DNA of 64,000 nucleotides from Serratia marcescens (GTDB lineage: Bacteria; Pseudomonadota; Gammaproteobacteria; Enterobacterales; Enterobacteriaceae): the NCBI RefSeq assembly GCF_006715005.1, contig NZ_VFMJ01000001.1, positions 3,224,001-3,288,000 of the forward strand. Reading direction: 5' to 3'. This document shows, one piece after another, positions 30,355-39,608 of the stretch. Position 1 is the first letter of the stretch; every line of letters starts with the position of its first letter. The notes under the pieces are model-generated. The model did no database searches, was not told where the DNA came from, and saw only the letters and a list, made by a program, of their open reading frames with translations. A program made the position numbers and the translations under genes.

Positions 30355-30450
30355 ATGTTTAGCCTGCCGAAAACCGCCGCCGAAGCGATTGCCGTTGCGC
30401 TGTGCGTGCTGATCGTCGCCGCCTTTATCAAATCCTACCTGTTCGCATAA
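30355..30450 (+). CDS. 31-residue single-helix membrane peptide
   Basis: A short frame: MFSLPKTAAEAIAV begins it, a hydrophobic helix of about 18 residues follows (ending near CVLIVAAFIKS), and it ends SYLFA. The composition is that of a real small membrane protein of Enterobacterales (charged or polar N-terminus, one helix, Lys flank). ATG is preceded by GATGAGAAACC. I do not recognise a named homologue. It lies between crcB and the TetR promoter, 71 nt past crcB, and may be co-transcribed with it. Confidence 0.6.
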   Translation: MFSLPKTAAEAIAVALCVLIVAAFIKSYLFA

Positions 30451-30480
30451 GCGCCTTTTTCCCCGCAGCACGCATTCATC

Positions 30481-30542
30481 TTGCGCCTTTCCGGCCGATT
30501 ACACTACAATTGAGAATGAACGTTCACACCCAAAATGTGAAC
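30481..30542 (+). promoter_or_regulatory. Promoter with overlapping TetR-type operator
   Basis: TTGCGC (30481-30486), 18 bp, TACAAT (30505-30510), then an inverted repeat GTTCACA-N7-TGTGAAC (30522-30542) over the expected start of transcription. This arrangement suits autorepression of the downstream TetR gene and its efflux partner. Confidence 0.6.
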
Positions 30543-30572
30543 CCGGCTCACGCGTAGCAAAGGATCGGGCAG

Positions 30573-31169
30573 ATGCTCTCCCCCAACGACAGTAAACAGG
30601 CTAAGGTGCAGGCCCGCCGCGATCAGATCGTCGAAGCGGCGAAAATCAGCTTCCGCCGCCACGGCTTCCACGCCGCCAGCATGGCGGAAATCGCCCAGGG
30701 CTCACAGCTCAGCGTCGGCCAAATCTATCGCTATTTCGCCAATAAAGACGCGATTATCGAGGAGATCGTCAACCGCATCATCGCCAGCAAGATGCAGCGG
30801 CTGGAAAACCTTGGCGATCACATCAATCTGATCGCCGGCGTGCTGGCGGAGCGCACGCTGTTCCAGCAGCCGGGCGAGAGCGAAACCGACCATATGCTGA
30901 TGCTGGAAGTGACAGCCGAGGCCACGCGCAATCCGGTGGTGGCCAAAATGCTCAGCGACGCGGAAGCGAGGCTGTTTCGCCACGTGTGCCACAACCTGCA
31001 GCAGCTGTTTCCCCATTTCAGCGCGGAAGAGATCGCCGCGCGGGTGGAATTTATCGCCGTCATGAGCGAAGGCACCGGTTACCGTATCCTTACCACGCAA
31101 AAAGTCGATGCGTCCCTGCTGCGCGATCTGTATCAGCAGGCCATTTCTCACCTGTTCAGGAAACTCTAA
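30573..31169 (+). CDS. TetR-family transcriptional regulator
   Basis: A 198-residue regulator. The N-terminal TetR helix-turn-helix (about 15-60: QIVEAAKISFRRHGFHAASMAEIAQGSQLSVGQIYRYFANKD region) is followed by an all-helical ligand domain. It lies 6 nt ahead of a Bcr/CflA transporter gene on the same strand and 30 nt downstream of a palindrome, so it probably represses both. Ligand unknown. Confidence 0.88.
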   Translation: MLSPNDSKQAKVQARRDQIVEAAKISFRRHGFHAASMAEIAQGSQLSVGQIYRYFANKDAIIEEIVNRIIASKMQRLENLGDHINLIAGVLAERTLFQQPGESETDHMLMLEVTAEATRNPVVAKMLSDAEARLFRHVCHNLQQLFPHFSAEEIAARVEFIAVMSEGTGYRILTTQKVDASLLRDLYQQAISHLFRKL

Positions 31170-31175
31170 TCTCCC

Positions 31176-32366
31176 ATGACCAAACACTTAGCCAGACAAC
31201 GTCTGGTGTACGCCGTCGTGCTTGGCCTGCTGGCCGCGCTGGGGCCGCTGTGCACCGATCTCTACCTGCCCGCCCTGCCGGAAATGGCGGGTGAGCTGAA
31301 TACCTCTACCGCCGCCGCGCAGCTCAGCCTGACCACCGGGCTGCTCGGCCTGGGCGTCGGCCAGCTGATTTTCGGCCCTTACAGCGACAAACTGGGCCGC
31401 ATGCGCCCGCTGCTGCTGTCGCTGATCCTGCTGCTGGGCGCTTCGCTGTGGTGTGCCCTCGCGCCCAGCATCGACCAACTGCTGATCGCTCGTCTGCTGC
31501 AGGGCATCGCCGGCGCCGGTGGCGCGGTGATCTCCCGCGCCATCGCCCGCGATCTGTATGCCGGCCATGAGCTGACCCGCTTCTTCGCCCTGCTGATGCT
31601 GGTCAACGGCCTGGCGCCGATCGTCGCGCCGGTGCTGGGCGGCGTGATGCTGCAGGTGATGAACTGGCGCGGCATCTTCGGCGTGCTGGCGGCCATCGCC
31701 GTGCTGCTGTTCAGCCTGTCGGCGCTGAAGCTGCGCGAATCCCTGCCGGTAGAACGCCGCAGCCAGGGCGGTATCCTGGCGATGCTGATGTCGCTGGGCA
31801 GTTTGTTGACCCAACGCTATTTCATGGGCCTGTGCCTGACGCAGGGTTTCGTGATGGCCGGCATGTTCGCCTATATCGGCGCCTCGCCTTTCGTCTTGCA
31901 GCAGATCTACGGCCTCAGTCCGCAGATGTTCAGCCTGTGCTTCGCCATTAACGGCGTCGGCTTGATCATTGCGGCGCAGCTGGCCAGCCGCCTCAGTTCG
32001 CGTTGGGGGGAGCGCCGGGTGCTGAAGAGCGGGCTGACGCTGGCGGCCGTCGCGTCGCTGCTGCTGCTGTTGGCCGCCGCGCTGCATGCGCCGCTGGTGT
32101 TGTTGCTGGTGCCGCTGTTCTTCTCGGTAGCGGTGATCGGCATCGTCGGCCCAACCGCCTCTTCGTTGGCAATGCAAAGCCAGGGTGACAAAGCGGGCAG
32201 CGCCTCGGCTCTGATAGGCGTGTGCATGTTCGCCCTCGGCGCCTGCGCCGTGCCGCTCACCGGGCTGGGCGGCACGTCCAGCCTATCGATGGCGCTGACC
32301 ATCGTCGGCTGCTACGCCGTCGCCATCCTGCTGTTCAGCGTGCTAGGCCGCCGCAGCGAGGCATAA
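31176..32366 (+). CDS. Bcr/CflA-family MFS drug efflux transporter
   Basis: A 396-residue, 12-helix major facilitator of the DHA1 Bcr/CflA group. Signatures include the LCTDLYLPALPEMA segment in helix 1 and GQLIFGPYSDKLGRMRP, the MFS motif A, near residue 68. Likely a proton-driven exporter of small hydrophobic drugs or metabolites, controlled by the TetR gene ahead of it. The exact substrate cannot be inferred. Confidence 0.88.
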   Translation: MTKHLARQRLVYAVVLGLLAALGPLCTDLYLPALPEMAGELNTSTAAAQLSLTTGLLGLGVGQLIFGPYSDKLGRMRPLLLSLILLLGASLWCALAPSIDQLLIARLLQGIAGAGGAVISRAIARDLYAGHELTRFFALLMLVNGLAPIVAPVLGGVMLQVMNWRGIFGVLAAIAVLLFSLSALKLRESLPVERRSQGGILAMLMSLGSLLTQRYFMGLCLTQGFVMAGMFAYIGASPFVLQQIYGLSPQMFSLCFAINGVGLIIAAQLASRLSSRWGERRVLKSGLTLAAVASLLLLLAAALHAPLVLLLVPLFFSVAVIGIVGPTASSLAMQSQGDKAGSASALIGVCMFALGACAVPLTGLGGTSSLSMALTIVGCYAVAILLFSVLGRRSEA

Positions 32367-32375
32367 CGCGCCCAA

Positions 32376-32403
32376 TAAAAAACCCGCTCAAGGAGCGGGT
32401 TTT
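32376..32403. terminator. Bidirectional terminator between the efflux gene and cspE
   Basis: AAAAAACCCGCTC/GAGCGGGTTTT stem with a short loop between convergent genes. Confidence 0.9.
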
Positions 32404-32423
32404 AAGAAATTCAGCTACGCAGC

Positions 32424-32633
32424 TTAGATAGCAGTAACGTTAGCGGCAGATGGGCCTTTGGCACCGTTCGTGATTTCAAATTCTACACGCTGGCCTTCAG
32501 CAAGCGTTTTGAAACCGTTGCTAACGATGGCAGAGAAGTGAACGAAAACGTCCTTGCTACCATCTTCCGGAGTAATGAAACCGAAGCCTTTGGATTCATT
32601 AAACCACTTAACGCTACCTTTAATCTTAGACAT
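32424..32633 (-). CDS. cspE: Cold-shock protein CspE
   Basis: A single-domain RNA chaperone and transcription antiterminator of 69 residues. RNP1 KGFGFIT and RNP2 VFVHFS are intact, and the sequence is nearly identical to E. coli CspE ([18 protein letters not shown]). ATG 32633 is preceded on its strand by AAGGTAAG. Its position after crcB matches E. coli, where pagP lies between; pagP is absent here. Confidence 0.97.
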   Translation of the reverse strand: MSKIKGSVKWFNESKGFGFITPEDGSKDVFVHFSAIVSNGFKTLAEGQRVEFEITNGAKGPSAANVTAI

Positions 32634-32682
32634 CAAACTTACCTTTAACGTGAATGAAAGACACAAAACCTGTGTCGATTAC

Positions 32683-32711
32683 AGTACAGCAAGCAGGCAG
32701 GATTTTGTCCA
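32683..32711 (-). promoter_or_regulatory. Putative cspE promoter
   Basis: On the minus strand, -35 TGGACA (32711-32706), 17 bp, -10 TGTACT (32688-32683), giving a leader of about 43 nt. Confidence 0.5.
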
Positions 32712-32979
32712 CCACCGCGATCACAGAAATCCGATAAAGAGTGAAAAAATCCGTGTTGTCCGGTGTAAATTGATTGCACCGGTTGCGATAAGTTACCGTT
32801 CCAGGCCAAACCTCTTTCTACGCCGGCGAACAACGAGCGAACGCCCAAACCCGCCCGCTTACCCCAGCGTTGATGCCCTCATGCAGACGCAATCGCTATG
32901 AAATATAACCAGATGGTCTTTTTGCTTCGGCGGCCCCTGCACTAGGGTTAGGGTTTATTTCCCACTGTGAGCCAAGCCT
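32712..32979. other. Gap between cspE and the M20 deacylase gene
   Basis: No gene is apparent on either strand. It holds upstream sequence of cspE and the leader of the deacylase gene; an AT-rich element near 32896-32926 (ATGAAATATAACC) may include its promoter, but I cannot place -35 and -10 boxes with confidence. Confidence 0.4.
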
Positions 32980-34143
32980 ATGACCAGCCAGTTGGCAGAA
33001 AAGATCATCGCCTATCGGCGTGAGCTGCACCAAAACCCGGAGCTTTCCAATCATGAATTCGCCACCACCGCCCGGCTGACCCGCTGGCTGGAAGAGGCGG
33101 GCATTCGTATTTTGCCGCTGGCGCTGAAAACCGGCGTCGTAGCGGAGATCGGCAGCGGCAAGGGGCCGATTATCGCCCTGCGCGGCGACATTGATGCTCT
33201 GCCGATCGACGAAATCGCCGACGTGCCCTTCAGTTCGCAAAACAGCGGCGTGATGCACGCCTGCGGCCACGACTTTCATACCTCGGTGATGCTCGGCGCT
33301 GCACACCTGCTCAAAGCGCGTGAGGCCGACCTGCCCGGCACGGTGCGCATCTTCTTCCAGCCGGCGGAAGAGACCTTCAACGGCGCCCGGCACCTGATCG
33401 ACGCCGGCGCGCTGGATAACGTCGCGGCGGTGTTTGGCCTGCATAATGCGCCGGAGCTGCCCACCGGTACCTTCGCCACCCGCGCCGGGCCGTTCTACGC
33501 CAACGTCGATCGTTTCCAGATCCTCATCACCGGCAAGGGCGCCCACGCCGCCAAACCGGAACAGGGCGTCGACACCATCGTCACCGCCAGTCAGATCGTC
33601 GGTGCGCTGCAGACGCTGCCCAGCCGCAGCTTCAGCTCGCTGGAATCGCTGGTGGTCAGCGTGACGCGCATCGAGGGCGGCAATACCTGGAACGTGCTGC
33701 CGCAAACCGTGGAGCTGGAAGGCACGGTGCGCACCCACAGCGACGCGGTGCGCCGCCTGGTACCGGACAAGATTCGCCAGGTGATCGACGGCGTTGCCGC
33801 CGCGCTGGGCGCGCAGGCCGAACTGCGCTGGCAACCGGGGCCGCCGGCGGTGATCAATGACCCGCATTGGGCGGCGTTCAGCAAAACCGTCGCCGCCGAG
33901 GCCGGCTACCGGGTCGAAGAGGCGGAGTTGCAGATGGGGGGCGAAGATTTCGCGCTGTATCTGCATCATGTGCCGGGCGTCTTCGTCAGCATCGGATCTG
34001 CCAGCGAGTTCGGCCTGCATCATCCGCGTTTCAATCCCGATGAACGCGCCCTGTTCCCCGCAGCGCAATATTTCACGCTGCTGGCGGAACGCACGCTGCA
34101 ACAATTAACCACCGCGCCAGAAAAAGCCCTCAGCAACGTCTGA
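32980..34143 (+). CDS. M20D-family amidohydrolase / N-acyl-amino-acid deacylase
   Basis: A 387-residue zinc-type peptidase of the hippurate/IAA-amino-acid hydrolase group. Metal ligands are visible in MHACGHDFHT (near residue 90), QPAEET (near residue 127), GLHNAPELPTG (near residue 153) and near the C-terminus (GGEDFALYLHHVPGVF). A dimerisation domain occupies about 175-285. It lies on the same strand just ahead of a flavin monooxygenase and amino-acid importer operon, separated by a terminator. That context suggests it removes an N-acetyl group from a cysteine derivative, as YxeP and SndA/B do in Bacillus. Other N-acyl amino acids are possible. Confidence 0.88.
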   Translation: MTSQLAEKIIAYRRELHQNPELSNHEFATTARLTRWLEEAGIRILPLALKTGVVAEIGSGKGPIIALRGDIDALPIDEIADVPFSSQNSGVMHACGHDFHTSVMLGAAHLLKAREADLPGTVRIFFQPAEETFNGARHLIDAGALDNVAAVFGLHNAPELPTGTFATRAGPFYANVDRFQILITGKGAHAAKPEQGVDTIVTASQIVGALQTLPSRSFSSLESLVVSVTRIEGGNTWNVLPQTVELEGTVRTHSDAVRRLVPDKIRQVIDGVAAALGAQAELRWQPGPPAVINDPHWAAFSKTVAAEAGYRVEEAELQMGGEDFALYLHHVPGVFVSIGSASEFGLHHPRFNPDERALFPAAQYFTLLAERTLQQLTTAPEKALSNV

Positions 34144-34162
34144 ATAACGGCAAAGAGTATTT

Positions 34163-34196
34163 CCCCGACGCCGCGGATGCCGCGTCGGGTCTTATT
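34163..34196 (+). terminator. Terminator after the deacylase gene
   Basis: CCCGACGC/GCGTCGGG stem followed by TCTTATTATT, 20 nt past the stop. It separates the deacylase from the downstream operon. Confidence 0.75.
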
Positions 34197-34331
34197 ATTT
34201 CGCTCGCCGTGATATTTGCAATTTTCAACATTTGAATATGCTGTTTTGTTGTTTTACATCCCGCCACCGCTCATCAATAGTGAACCCATCAGACACCGCG
34301 CGCCTCTGCGGCGCATGACAGGATAATCACG

Positions 34332-35657
34332 ATGAGCGACAACGCGAATAATCAACGGCAACTACGGCTGGGCGCCATTCTGCACGGCGCATCGGGAAAT
34401 ATGTCCGCCTGGCGCCACCCGGATGCCACCGCCGACGCCAGCATTAACCTCGAATTTAATATCGCCTCGGCGAAAAAAGCCGAACAGGGGAAATTCGATT
34501 TCGTCTTCGTCGCCGATGGCTTATATATCAACGAAAAATCCATTCCGCATTTTCTTAATCGTTTCGAACCGCTTACCCTGCTGGCCGCGCTGTCCGCCGC
34601 CACCGACAAAATCGGCCTGGTGGGCACCCTTTCCACCTCCTACAGCGATCCGTTCACCGTCGCCCGCCAGTTCGCCAGCCTCGATCACCTGAGCAACGGC
34701 CGCGCGGGCTGGAACGTGGTGACGTCGCCGCTGGAAGGCTCGGCCAAAAACTTCTCGCGTAAAGAACACCCGGAACACAGCCTGCGTTACCGCATCGCCG
34801 GCGAATTTCTCGACGTCGCCAAAGGGCTGTGGGACTCCTGGGAAGACGACGCCTTCGTGCGTAATAAAGCCAGCGGCGAATTCTTCCGCACCGGCAAGCT
34901 GCACACTCTCAATCACCAAGGGGAGTTCTTCTCGGTGCAGGGGCCGCTGAACATCGGCCGCACGCCGCAGGGCCGCCCAATCCTTTTCCAGGCCGGCGCC
35001 TCCGAAGACGGCAAACGGCTGGCGGCCCAACACGCCGATGCGATCTTCACCCATCACGACACGCTGGAGCAGGCGCAGGACTTCTATCAGGACGTGAAGC
35101 GGCAGCTGGTGGAACAGGGGCGCGAGCCAGACGATCTGCGCATCTTCCAGGGTGTCAGCGTGATCGTCGGCGACGACGACGCGGACGTCGAGCGCCAGTA
35201 CCAAGAGACCGCCCGCCTGGTCAGCATCGAGAACGCCCTCAACTATCTTGGCCGCTACTTCGAGCATTACGACTTCGCCCGCCATCCGCTGGACGCGCCC
35301 TTCCCGGACATCGGCGATCTGGGGCAAAACAGCTTCCGCAGCACCACCGACGCCATCAAGCACAACGCCCGCGAGCGTAACCTCACGCTGCGCCAGGTAG
35401 CGCTGGAAGCCGCCTCGCCGCGACCGGTGTTCAGCGGCTCGCCGGAAGCGGTGGCGGATGGCCTGCAACGCTGGTTCGACAGCGAAGCCGCCGACGGCTT
35501 CATCATCAGCGGCGGTACGCCCAACGCCTTCGGCCACTTCGTCGATCGGGTGGTGCCTATCCTGCAACAGCGCGGCCTGTTCCGCCAGGCGTACCACGGC
35601 GACACGCTACGCGAGCACCTGGGCCTGAAGCGCCCGTTGAACAGATTCACCCAATAA
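34332..35657 (+). CDS. NtaA/SnaA/DszA-type FMN-dependent monooxygenase
   Basis: A 441-residue bacterial-luciferase-like TIM barrel. The NtaA/DszA group signature [19 protein letters not shown] is near residue 123, with a typical long C-terminal insertion and ending. These enzymes use reduced FMN and oxygen to oxidise C-S, C-N or aromatic bonds. No flavin reductase gene is adjacent. The downstream amino-acid importer and acetyltransferase suggest an N-acetyl S-alkylcysteine substrate, as for Bacillus YxeK/CmoO/CmoJ. First gene of a six-part locus. Confidence 0.88.
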   Translation: MSDNANNQRQLRLGAILHGASGNMSAWRHPDATADASINLEFNIASAKKAEQGKFDFVFVADGLYINEKSIPHFLNRFEPLTLLAALSAATDKIGLVGTLSTSYSDPFTVARQFASLDHLSNGRAGWNVVTSPLEGSAKNFSRKEHPEHSLRYRIAGEFLDVAKGLWDSWEDDAFVRNKASGEFFRTGKLHTLNHQGEFFSVQGPLNIGRTPQGRPILFQAGASEDGKRLAAQHADAIFTHHDTLEQAQDFYQDVKRQLVEQGREPDDLRIFQGVSVIVGDDDADVERQYQETARLVSIENALNYLGRYFEHYDFARHPLDAPFPDIGDLGQNSFRSTTDAIKHNARERNLTLRQVALEAASPRPVFSGSPEAVADGLQRWFDSEAADGFIISGGTPNAFGHFVDRVVPILQQRGLFRQAYHGDTLREHLGLKRPLNRFTQ

Positions 35658-35683
35658 TAAGATCGTTTTCAGGGATACCCGCT

Positions 35684-36604
35684 ATGCAGAAAACCGTTAC
35701 CGCCGCCCTCGTGGCGGCCTTGCTGAGCCTGACCGGCGCCGCGCAGGCGGGCACCGGCATCGATTTGCAGGCCAATGAAACCCCGATCCACGCGCCGAAA
35801 AACCCGCAGGCGATCGCCAAACTGCCGGCCGATTTCCACTTCGTGAAGCCGGGCCAATTCACCGTCGCGATCGCCGCGCTCAATACGCCGCCGCTGGCGC
35901 TGTTCGCCGCCGACAACCGGCGGCTGATCGGCAGCGAAGTGGATATCGCACAGCTGGTGGCCGACAGCCTGGGCCTAACGCTTAACGTGGTGCAAACCTC
36001 GTGGGAAGACTGGCCGTTGGGGGTGGTCTCCGGCAAGTATGACGCGGCCATCACCAACGTCACCGTGACCAAAGAACGCAAAACCCGCTTCGACTTCGCC
36101 ACCTACCGCATCGATTCGCTCGGCTTTTATGTCAAAACCGGCGGCAAGATCGCGACGATCAAACAGCCTGCCGATATCGCCGGATTAAAAATTATCGTCG
36201 GCTCCGGCACCAATCAGGAAGCCATCCTGCTGGCGTGGGACAAGCAGAATCGGCAGCAGGGGCTCAAACCTTTCCAGCCGATCTACGTGACCGACGATGC
36301 GGCCGCCACGCTGGCGATCCAGTCCGGCCGGGCCGACGCCTACTTCGGACCGAACGTGCTGGGCGCCTATAAAGCGGCGCTGAACGGCCGCACCCGGCTG
36401 GCGGGCACGGTGAAAGGCGGTTGGCCCAAGGCGGCACACATCGCCGTCACCACCCGTAAAGGCAACGGCCTGGTGCAGGCGGTGAACGAAGCGCTGAACG
36501 GCGCGATCCGCGGCGGGCAGTACGATCGGGTGCTCAACCGCTGGGGCGAGAGCGTCGAACGCCTTGCACAGTCGGAAATCAACCCGCCCGGCCTGGGCGA
36601 TTAG
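35684..36604 (+). CDS. Amino-acid ABC transporter substrate-binding protein
   Basis: A 306-residue periplasmic protein. Signal peptide 1-23 (AQA before GTG) without a lipobox, then an SBP family 3 domain (about 55-290). EVDIAQLVADSLGLTLNVVQ and GKYDAAITNVTVTKERKTRFDFATY carry the usual polar amino-acid binding pattern. The ~30-residue proline-rich spacer after the signal is longer than usual. It lies 26 nt after the monooxygenase. Ligand probably a cysteine or cystine derivative by context. Confidence 0.88.
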   Translation: MQKTVTAALVAALLSLTGAAQAGTGIDLQANETPIHAPKNPQAIAKLPADFHFVKPGQFTVAIAALNTPPLALFAADNRRLIGSEVDIAQLVADSLGLTLNVVQTSWEDWPLGVVSGKYDAAITNVTVTKERKTRFDFATYRIDSLGFYVKTGGKIATIKQPADIAGLKIIVGSGTNQEAILLAWDKQNRQQGLKPFQPIYVTDDAAATLAIQSGRADAYFGPNVLGAYKAALNGRTRLAGTVKGGWPKAAHIAVTTRKGNGLVQAVNEALNGAIRGGQYDRVLNRWGESVERLAQSEINPPGLGD

Positions 36605-36613
36605 GAGCGCGCG

Positions 36614-37141
36614 ATGACGCAAGACACTTTCATTCAGACGCTGCCGACCGACCCGCTGATCGCCCCGGTGATCGAGGGGCTGTTCGGCGAATATCGCCAG
36701 CGTTACGGCGACTATTTTGGTGACCAGGAACCGGAAGCGCTGGATCTGTACGCGCCGCCGCAAGGGGCCTTCATCGTGCTGCTGCGCGCCGGTGCGCCGA
36801 TCGCCATGGGCGCCTTCAAACGCTATGACGCACAGACCGCCGAGCTGAAGCGCATCTGGACGCGGGGCGACCTGCGCCGCCAGGGCCTGGCGCAGCGGGT
36901 GTTGCAACAGTTGGAAACGCTGGCGCTGGCGCAGGGATATCGCCGGCTCTATCTGACCACCGGCTTTCGCCAGCCCGAAGCGGTGGGCCTGTATCTGAAC
37001 AACGGGTATCAGCCGCAGTTCGATCCCACCGTCGACAGCGAGGTTTACAGCCGCCCGCCCTACGATGGCCGCCTGCCGTTCCGCAAAAGCCTGATTGCAG
37101 AGGACGCGTGTTGTTGCGCGTCGGAAAGGAAAATCGCCTAA
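36614..37141 (+). CDS. GNAT-family N-acetyltransferase
   Basis: A 175-residue GNAT protein. Acetyl-CoA motif IWTRGDLRRQGLAQRVLQQLE (RRQGLA) near residues 76-96; C-terminal RQPEAVGLYLNNGY. It is 9 nt after the binding protein, within the importer operon. In the Bacillus yxe and snaA operons an acetyltransferase protects the amino group of the imported S-alkylcysteine before oxidation; this is the inferred role here. The C-terminus ends in an unusual cysteine pair (ACCCASERK). Confidence 0.82.
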   Translation: MTQDTFIQTLPTDPLIAPVIEGLFGEYRQRYGDYFGDQEPEALDLYAPPQGAFIVLLRAGAPIAMGAFKRYDAQTAELKRIWTRGDLRRQGLAQRVLQQLETLALAQGYRRLYLTTGFRQPEAVGLYLNNGYQPQFDPTVDSEVYSRPPYDGRLPFRKSLIAEDACCCASERKIA

Positions 37142-37171
37142 GGCCCCCTTATCTGTATCAGGAGACATGAC

Positions 37172-38059
37172 ATGTCCAAACAAGAAGTCTTGAAAGTCGT
37201 GCCCGCCCGCTATCCGCTGCGGCTGATCGGCGCGCTGTTTTAGCTGTTTATTCTGGCCGCCATCGTGCAATCGGTGGCGGGCAACGCGCGCTGGGAATGG
37301 GGCGTGTTCGCCGAGTGGTTCTTCGCGCCGGCGGTGCTGGCGGGGCTGGGGCAAACCCTGCTGCTGACGCTGCTCGGTACGCTGTTCAGCATCCTGTTCG
37401 GCACCCTGCTGGCGCTGGCGCGGCTGTCGCGCTCCTACCTGCTGGCGTCGCTGGCCTGGGGCTATATCTGGCTGTTTCGCTCGCTGCCGCTGATCCTGGT
37501 GCTGATCATCCTGTACAACTTTTCCTACCTGTACGACGCCATCTCGCTGGGCATTCCTTTCACCTCCGTGGTGTTCGCCAGCTTTCCCACCATCGACATT
37601 CTCGGCCAGTTCGCCGTGGCGGTGCTGGGCCTGACGCTGGTGCAATCTGCCTATACCGCCGAGATCATCCGCGGCGGCATTTTGGGCGTGGATTACGGCC
37701 AGCACGAAGCGGCGGCGGCGCTGGGCCTGCCGGGCTATCGCCGCACCTTCCGCATCATTCTGCCGCAGGCGCTGCGCTCCATTATTCCGACCGGCTTCAA
37801 CGAGATCATCAGCCTGGCGAAAGGCACCTCAATCGTTTATGTGCTGGCGCTGCCGGAGCTGTTTTACACCATTCAGGTTATCTATAACCGCACCCAGCAG
37901 GTGATACCGCTGCTGATGGTCGCCACCGTCTGGTATCTGTTCATCACCACCGCGCTGTCGGTGATCCAATACTACATCGAGCGCTATTTCGCCCGGGGCG
38001 CGGTACGCGAACTGCCGCCGACGCCCTGGCAGAAACTGGCCGGCTGGCTAAAACGTTAG
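37172..38059 (+). pseudogene. Amino-acid ABC permease interrupted by an in-frame TAG
   Basis: The frame starts at ATG 37172 after AGGAG and reads MSKQEVLKVVPARYPLRLIG before meeting TAG at 37241-37243 (codon 24), in the first membrane helix. The frame then continues uninterrupted for 272 codons with a full His/Glu/Gln-type permease (EAA loop near 37700-37760; QSAYTAEIIRGG). There is no frameshift. Without the stop the product would be 295 residues. Restart at GTG 37265 would give 264 residues lacking most of helix 1. The rest of the operon is intact, so this is a recent nonsense mutation, suppression, or a sequencing error. Confidence 0.8.
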
Positions 38060-38068
38060 GAGACCCGC

Positions 38069-38896
38069 ATGTCTGAAGCCATTGATTATTACGCCTTGCC
38101 CGAGCAGCCGGTACGCAATCTCACCCCGGTGCCGGCACGCGGTCTGATCGAAATCAGCAACGTCAGCAAATTCTTCGGCAAACACAAGGCGCTGGACGAC
38201 GTCAGCCTGACGCTGCAGCCGGGCACCGTCACCGTGATCCTCGGCCCTTCCGGCTCCGGAAAATCGACGCTGCTGCGGGCGATCAACCACCTGGAGCGCG
38301 TGGACGAAGGCTTTATCCGCATCGACGGCGACTACGTCGGCTACCGCCGCAAGGGCAACCGGCTGTATGAGCTGAAGGAAAAGGCCATCCTCCGGCAACG
38401 CATCAACGTCGGCTATGTGTTCCAAAATTTCAACCTGTTCCCGCACCTGACGGTGCTGGAAAACATCATCGAAGCGCCGGTGGTGCACAAAATTCACTCC
38501 CGCGAGCGGGCGAAGGCGGTAGCCTATGAGCTGCTGGATACCGTCGGGCTGCGCCACAAGGCGGACGCCTACCCGCGCCACCTCTCCGGCGGCCAACAGC
38601 AACGCATCGCCATCGCGCGCGCGCTGGCGCTGAACCCGAAGGTGATCCTGTTCGATGAACCGACCTCCGCGCTCGATCCCGAGCTGGTCGGCGAAGTGCT
38701 GGACGTGATTAAGGGGTTGGCGGATCTGGGCGTCACGCTGGTGGTGGTCACGCATGAAATCGGCTTTGCGCGCGAAGCGGCGGATCGGGTGGTGTTTATG
38801 GTCGACGGGCAGATCGTCGAACAGGGCGACGCCAGGCAAGTGTTGGCTCAGCCGCAGCACCCGCGCACCGTCAATTTCCTCAACAAAGTGCTGTGA
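38069..38896 (+). CDS. Amino-acid ABC transporter ATPase
   Basis: The 275-residue nucleotide-binding subunit of the importer. An extra ~30-residue N-terminal segment precedes [16 protein letters not shown]. Walker [10 protein letters not shown] near residue 57, signature LSGGQQQR near residue 172, Walker B VILFDEP and [10 protein letters not shown] follow. It lies 9 nt after the permease. Last gene of the operon. Confidence 0.93.
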   Translation: MSEAIDYYALPEQPVRNLTPVPARGLIEISNVSKFFGKHKALDDVSLTLQPGTVTVILGPSGSGKSTLLRAINHLERVDEGFIRIDGDYVGYRRKGNRLYELKEKAILRQRINVGYVFQNFNLFPHLTVLENIIEAPVVHKIHSRERAKAVAYELLDTVGLRHKADAYPRHLSGGQQQRIAIARALALNPKVILFDEPTSALDPELVGEVLDVIKGLADLGVTLVVVTHEIGFAREAADRVVFMVDGQIVEQGDARQVLAQPQHPRTVNFLNKVL

Positions 38897-38932
38897 TCGT
38901 CGGGGCGCTGCGGCGCCCCGTACCCGAGCCGC

Positions 38933-39442
38933 TTACCGGCCGGCGAAACGCCGTTTTTCGGCGGCAAAATCCAGCGGGCGGATCCCCTGCTGGTTTTTGT
39001 CCTCGTCGGTCAACAGCGCCGGGGGAATAAACCAGGTCACCTCGAACAGCAGCCCGTCCGGATCGTGGCCGTAAATACTTTTGTGCACGCCATGATCCTC
39101 TTCCAGCCCGAGAATGCCGCGTTCGGCCAGCTGGTGACGAATACGCTCCAGCTCTTCCAGACTGTCGACTTCCCAGGCCAGATGGTACAGCCCGGCCGGT
39201 GGCTCATGCTCCGCCGGCGGCTCGTTGTTGGCGCGAAAGACCCCCGCGCGCTGCTGACCCAGGTTCTTGCTGAACAGCGCCAAATCGTGATCGTTGTCCG
39301 AATCGGCGGCCTGGGTAAACACCGCCCGATCGGGGCTGTCGGACGGCTTGAGCTTGAACCCCAACACCTGATGATAAAAGTCGGCGCTCTGCCGCACGTC
39401 GCTGACATAAAGCACGGCGTGATTGAGACGTTTAATGCCCAT
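38933..39442 (-). CDS. VOC-superfamily (glyoxalase/dioxygenase-like) protein
   Basis: A 169-residue vicinal-oxygen-chelate protein. First metal-type His in LNHAVLYVSDV (near residue 8), second in LYHLAWEVDSLEEL (near residue 87), Glu in GLLFEVTWF (near residue 134). These resemble catechol 2,3-dioxygenase or glyoxalase folds, but the substrate is not deducible. Start ATG 39442. It converges on the importer operon. Confidence 0.82.
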   Translation of the reverse strand: MGIKRLNHAVLYVSDVRQSADFYHQVLGFKLKPSDSPDRAVFTQAADSDNDHDLALFSKNLGQQRAGVFRANNEPPAEHEPPAGLYHLAWEVDSLEELERIRHQLAERGILGLEEDHGVHKSIYGHDPDGLLFEVTWFIPPALLTDEDKNQQGIRPLDFAAEKRRFAGR

Positions 39443-39608
39443 CGATATTCCTTTTTCGCATTGAATGAAGTCAGCATGAACATAGCATGTGGTGGGAAAG
39501 CCGCTAAATGCCGTTATCGCATGACTAAATGCCGCCCGCGCAATCTGTCGCTGCAAGGCATTCCGCGCTATCATAAGCGCTGTATAGAACCCTTTTGTGA
39601 GAATAGCG

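Noticed and set aside
37172-37264. Frameshift as the cause of the broken permease
   Set aside because: Reading before and after the stop is in the same frame; only a single TAG separates them.
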